This document shows, piece after piece, positions 61,931-64,000 of a stretch of DNA of 64,000 nt. The first letter of the stretch is position 1. Each line of letters starts with the position of its first letter. The notes beneath the pieces are model-generated. The model worked only from the letters and a program-made list of their open reading frames with translations, ran no database searches and had not been told where the DNA came from. This DNA is from Roseovarius arcticus. GTDB taxonomy: Bacteria; Pseudomonadota; Alphaproteobacteria; Rhodobacterales; Rhodobacteraceae. Both the position numbers and the translations under genes were made by a program. The stretch lies in contig NZ_SZZN01000001.1 of the NCBI RefSeq assembly GCF_006125015.1, positions 3,162,001 to 3,226,000 of the forward strand, given 5' to 3'.

Positions 61931-62533
61931 TCAGTCCACCACACGGCAGGTCAGATTTATCCGCCCGGCGCCCCTGAGCAGCGACGACGACCCGAATTTA
62001 ATGCGATCAACGCCGTGATATGCCTTGCGCGCGTCACCGCCCATCACCACCACGTCGCCCGAACGCAGCCAGTGCGACACTGTGCTGCCGCCGCGCGCCG
62101 TGCCGCCGACGCGCAAAAGCCCCTCGTCGCCCAGCGAGATCGACAGTACGGGCCAGCTGAAATCAGCCTCGTCCCGGTCTTGGTGCAGGCCCATGCGCGC
62201 GCCCTCTGCGTAGTAGTTCAGCAAACAGCAATCGGGGCCGCGCGCGCCGCTTACCAAATCGCGCCAGATCGACAGCACGGCCTCGGGGATGTCGGGCCAC
62301 GCCTGCCCATCCGGATGCGTTCGCGCATAGCGGTAGCCTGTTTTATCTGACACCCAGCCATAGCGCCCGGCGGATGTCATTCGCACACTCATCGCGCGGC
62401 CCATTGGGGTCATGGGCGAAAACAGTGGCGCCGCTGACACCACGCTTCGCAGCGCGCCGACCAGCGCAATTTGTTGCTCCGCGCCCAGATATCCGGGCAT
62501 AATGCGGAAGCCGCGAAGATCAAGTTCGGTCAC
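61931..62533 (-). CDS. alkB: AlkB-family Fe(II)/2-oxoglutarate-dependent DNA repair dioxygenase
   Basis: A 200-residue enzyme from a GTG at 62533 (TELDLRGFRIMPGYL). Iron ligands are in GLHQDRDEADF (H-x-D) and KAYHGVD; the 2-oxoglutarate-binding arginines are in GRINLTCRVVD; LNYYAEGARMG is the substrate-side motif. It oxidatively removes methyl groups from 1-methyladenine and 3-methylcytosine. An ATG at 62584 is also in frame; between the two lies a run of ten G on the coding strand (62541-62550), which would change frame if its length varied. It is divergent from dnaK. Confidence 0.92.
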   Translation of the reverse strand: MTELDLRGFRIMPGYLGAEQQIALVGALRSVVSAAPLFSPMTPMGRAMSVRMTSAGRYGWVSDKTGYRYARTHPDGQAWPDIPEAVLSIWRDLVSGARGPDCCLLNYYAEGARMGLHQDRDEADFSWPVLSISLGDEGLLRVGGTARGGSTVSHWLRSGDVVVMGGDARKAYHGVDRIKFGSSSLLRGAGRINLTCRVVD

Positions 62534-62540
62534 ACCTGCG

Positions 62541-62550
62541 CCCCCCCCCC
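62541..62550. repeat. Homopolymer run of ten C (poly-G on the alkB strand)
   Basis: The run lies 8 bases upstream of the alkB GTG and inside the frame opened by the ATG at 62584. Homopolymers of this length are prone to slippage in replication and to sequencing error. Confidence 0.9.
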
Positions 62551-62596
62551 AGCACCTATTTTGCGAAAAAACTGCAAATTCCATCGCCTCGCAGCG

Positions 62597-62625
62597 CTTG
62601 CAGGGCCTTCAAGCCCTCCCTATAT
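62597..62625 (+). promoter_or_regulatory. Probable heat-shock (RpoH) promoter of dnaK
   Basis: CTTGCAG (62597-62603), 14-base spacer, CCCTATAT (62618-62625). This matches the sigma-32 type layout (CTTGAAA, 13-15 bases, CCCCATNT) well in both boxes and in spacing. It would start transcription about 105 bases before dnaK. Confidence 0.6.
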
Positions 62626-62736
62626 ACGCCCAGACGCAATGGCCCGCAAACATGAGCCGCGCCTAACATAACCGGGGCTAGGATGCCGAAACGGGTCCTG
62701 TCCTGCTATATCGCCTAAAGAGAAAGGGATGAATAC

Positions 62737-64000
62737 ATGTCCAAAGTTATTGGTATCGACCTCGGAACAACAAACAGCTGCGTTGCCATCATGGACGGCA
62801 AAACAGCCCGCGTGATCGAAAACTCAGAAGGCGCGCGCACGACACCGTCGATCGTCGCCTTTACAGAGAACGAGCGCCTCGTTGGCCAGCCCGCCAAGCG
62901 GCAGGCCGTCACGAACCCCGAAAACACCGTCTTTGGCGTCAAGCGCCTGATCGGCCGCCGTGCCGATGACAAGCATCTGTCCAAAGACAAGAAGAACATG
63001 CCGTTCAAAATCATCGACGGCGGCAATGGCGACGCATGGGTTGAGGCGCGCGGCGAGAAGTATTCGCCCAGCCAGCTCAGCGCATTCATTCTGGGCAAGA
63101 TGAAAGAAACCGCCGAGAGCTACCTTGGCGAAGAGGTCACGCAGGCCGTCATCACCGTGCCCGCATATTTTAACGACGCCCAGCGCCAAGCTACCAAGGA
63201 CGCGGGCAAGATTGCCGGCCTCGAAGTGCTGCGCATCATCAACGAGCCGACAGCAGCCGCGCTGGCCTATGGCCTAGACAAGGAAAACGCCCAGACGATC
63301 GCGGTCTATGACCTTGGCGGCGGTACATTCGACGTGACCATCCTCGAGATTGAGGACGGCCTGTTCGAAGTCAAGGCGACCAACGGCGACACGTTCCTCG
63401 GCGGCGAAGACTTTGACATGCGGATCGTCGATTATCTGGCGGGCGAGTTCAAGAAAGAGCATCAGGTCGACCTGACCAAGGACAAGATGGCGTTGCAGCG
63501 TCTGAAAGAGGCGGCTGAAAAGGCCAAGATCGAGCTTAGCTCGTCCTCGCAGACCGAGATCAACCAGCCATTCATTTCGATGTCGTCCAGCGGCCAGCCG
63601 CTGCACATGGTTATGAAACTGACCCGTGCCAAGCTGGAATCGCTGGTTGGTGACCTGATCAAATCGTCGCTGAAACCGTGCCAAGCCGCGTTGAAGGATG
63701 CCGGCCTGTCCGCGTCGGACATCGACGAGGTCGTTCTGGTCGGCGGTATGACCCGCATGCCCAAGGTGATCGAAGAGGTGACCAAACTGTTCGGCAAAGA
63801 GCCTAACAAGGGCGTAAACCCTGATGAGGTCGTCGCTATGGGCGCCGCAATTCAGGCCGCCGTCTTGCAAGGCGATATCAAGGACGTCGTCCTTCTGGAC
63901 GTCACGCCCCTGAGCCTTGGCATCGAGACGCTTGGCGGTGTCTTTACCCGCCTGATCGACCGCAACACGACCATCCCGACGAACAAGTCTCAAGTCTTCT
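62737..64000 (+). CDS. dnaK: Molecular chaperone DnaK (C-terminus cut by window edge)
   Basis: The first 421 residues of Hsp70. It begins [15 protein letters not shown] with the phosphate 1 motif, then [24 protein letters not shown] (in parts), the phosphate 2 motif [14 protein letters not shown], and [13 protein letters not shown]. The nucleotide-binding domain is complete, and the substrate-binding domain begins in the last 35 residues. AAAGGG lies eight bases before the ATG. It folds proteins with DnaJ and GrpE in the cytoplasm. The promoter at 62597 suggests heat-shock control. Confidence 0.97.
   Translation, partial: MSKVIGIDLGTTNSCVAIMDGKTARVIENSEGARTTPSIVAFTENERLVGQPAKRQAVTNPENTVFGVKRLIGRRADDKHLSKDKKNMPFKIIDGGNGDAWVEARGEKYSPSQLSAFILGKMKETAESYLGEEVTQAVITVPAYFNDAQRQATKDAGKIAGLEVLRIINEPTAAALAYGLDKENAQTIAVYDLGGGTFDVTILEIEDGLFEVKATNGDTFLGGEDFDMRIVDYLAGEFKKEHQVDLTKDKMALQRLKEAAEKAKIELSSSSQTEINQPFISMSSSGQPLHMVMKLTRAKLESLVGDLIKSSLKPCQAALKDAGLSASDIDEVVLVGGMTRMPKVIEEVTKLFGKEPNKGVNPDEVVAMGAAIQAAVLQGDIKDVVLLDVTPLSLGIETLGGVFTRLIDRNTTIPTNKSQVF

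Noticed and set aside
1..64000. tRNA genes, rRNA, CRISPR arrays, insertion sequences, integrases
   Set aside because: I read both strands for tRNA T-loops, direct repeats with regular spacing, and transposase or recombinase motifs and found nothing that holds together. A tRNAscan or IS search would be decisive.

Overview
The window is a 64 kb, GC-rich, densely packed chromosomal segment of an alphaproteobacterium, most likely of the Roseobacter/Rhodobacteraceae group. The reasons are a bztABCD-type glutamate/aspartate ABC transporter, an F0 ATP synthase operon with duplicated b and b' subunits and a separate atpI, an Atp12-family F1 assembly factor, a BluB in the ribosomal rimM/trmD neighbourhood, and a remnant of an RTX/Hint protein of the kind common in marine Rhodobacteraceae. 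Almost everything is core genome. I see no tRNA, rRNA, CRISPR array, insertion sequence, integrase or prophage gene.

Layout: 1-1628 (minus) a flavin disulfide reductase, cut by the left edge, with a TVP38/DedA-like membrane protein. 1808-10814 (mostly plus) rpmH-rnpA-yidD, a divergent periplasmic sodC, ttcA, a degenerate-GGDEF/EAL protein, then yidC-MOSC-engB and argB-ferredoxin. 10882-15369 (minus) bztABCD with an intercistronic stem-loop after bztA. 15563-18385 (minus) crcB-rluC-HAD-ATP12, all joined by 4-base stop/start overlaps. 18516-27231 glycerate kinase, rsmD plus an FAD reductase, a peroxiredoxin, pterin dehydratase, FemAB-like, GDPD and RidA genes, and mlaA-mlaC. 27357-40105 PBP1A-type enzyme, mutL, rmuC, three unknown minus-strand genes, ilvD, a CPBP protease, accD-folC. 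40106-40709 an intergenic stretch holding two overlapping small ORFs and two terminators. 40710-43404 (minus) atpI-B-E-X-F. 43622-46414 stress protein, ArsR regulator, a 22-residue membrane peptide, LysR-EamA pair. 46653-53723 (plus) the ffh-rpsP-rimM-trmD-rplS-rpmE translation and secretion cluster, interrupted by a DUF1328 gene and a decayed RTX/Hint gene. 53848-59488 desaturase, pheS, an atypical HIRAN gene, pheT, ytoQ. 59676-64000 mscL, a ChrR-like cupin, mscS, alkB, and dnaK running off the right edge.

Functional themes are protein synthesis and insertion (ribosomal proteins, RNase P protein, SRP54, YidD/YidC, EngB, tRNA and rRNA modification), energy (F0), nitrogen uptake (Bzt), and envelope upkeep (Mla, PBP, mechanosensitive channels). 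The unusual items are mostly small. They are a Hint/RTX pseudogene whose frameshift can be read as a 5-bp tandem duplication, stem-loops placed exactly where two operons need unequal stoichiometry (after bztA and after atpE), a possible AUC start codon in a stress protein, several unlisted membrane micropeptides, a 14-bp palindrome by the atp promoter, a poly-G tract at the alkB start, and a HIRAN gene wedged between pheS and pheT. I did not find a convincing large undescribed system.
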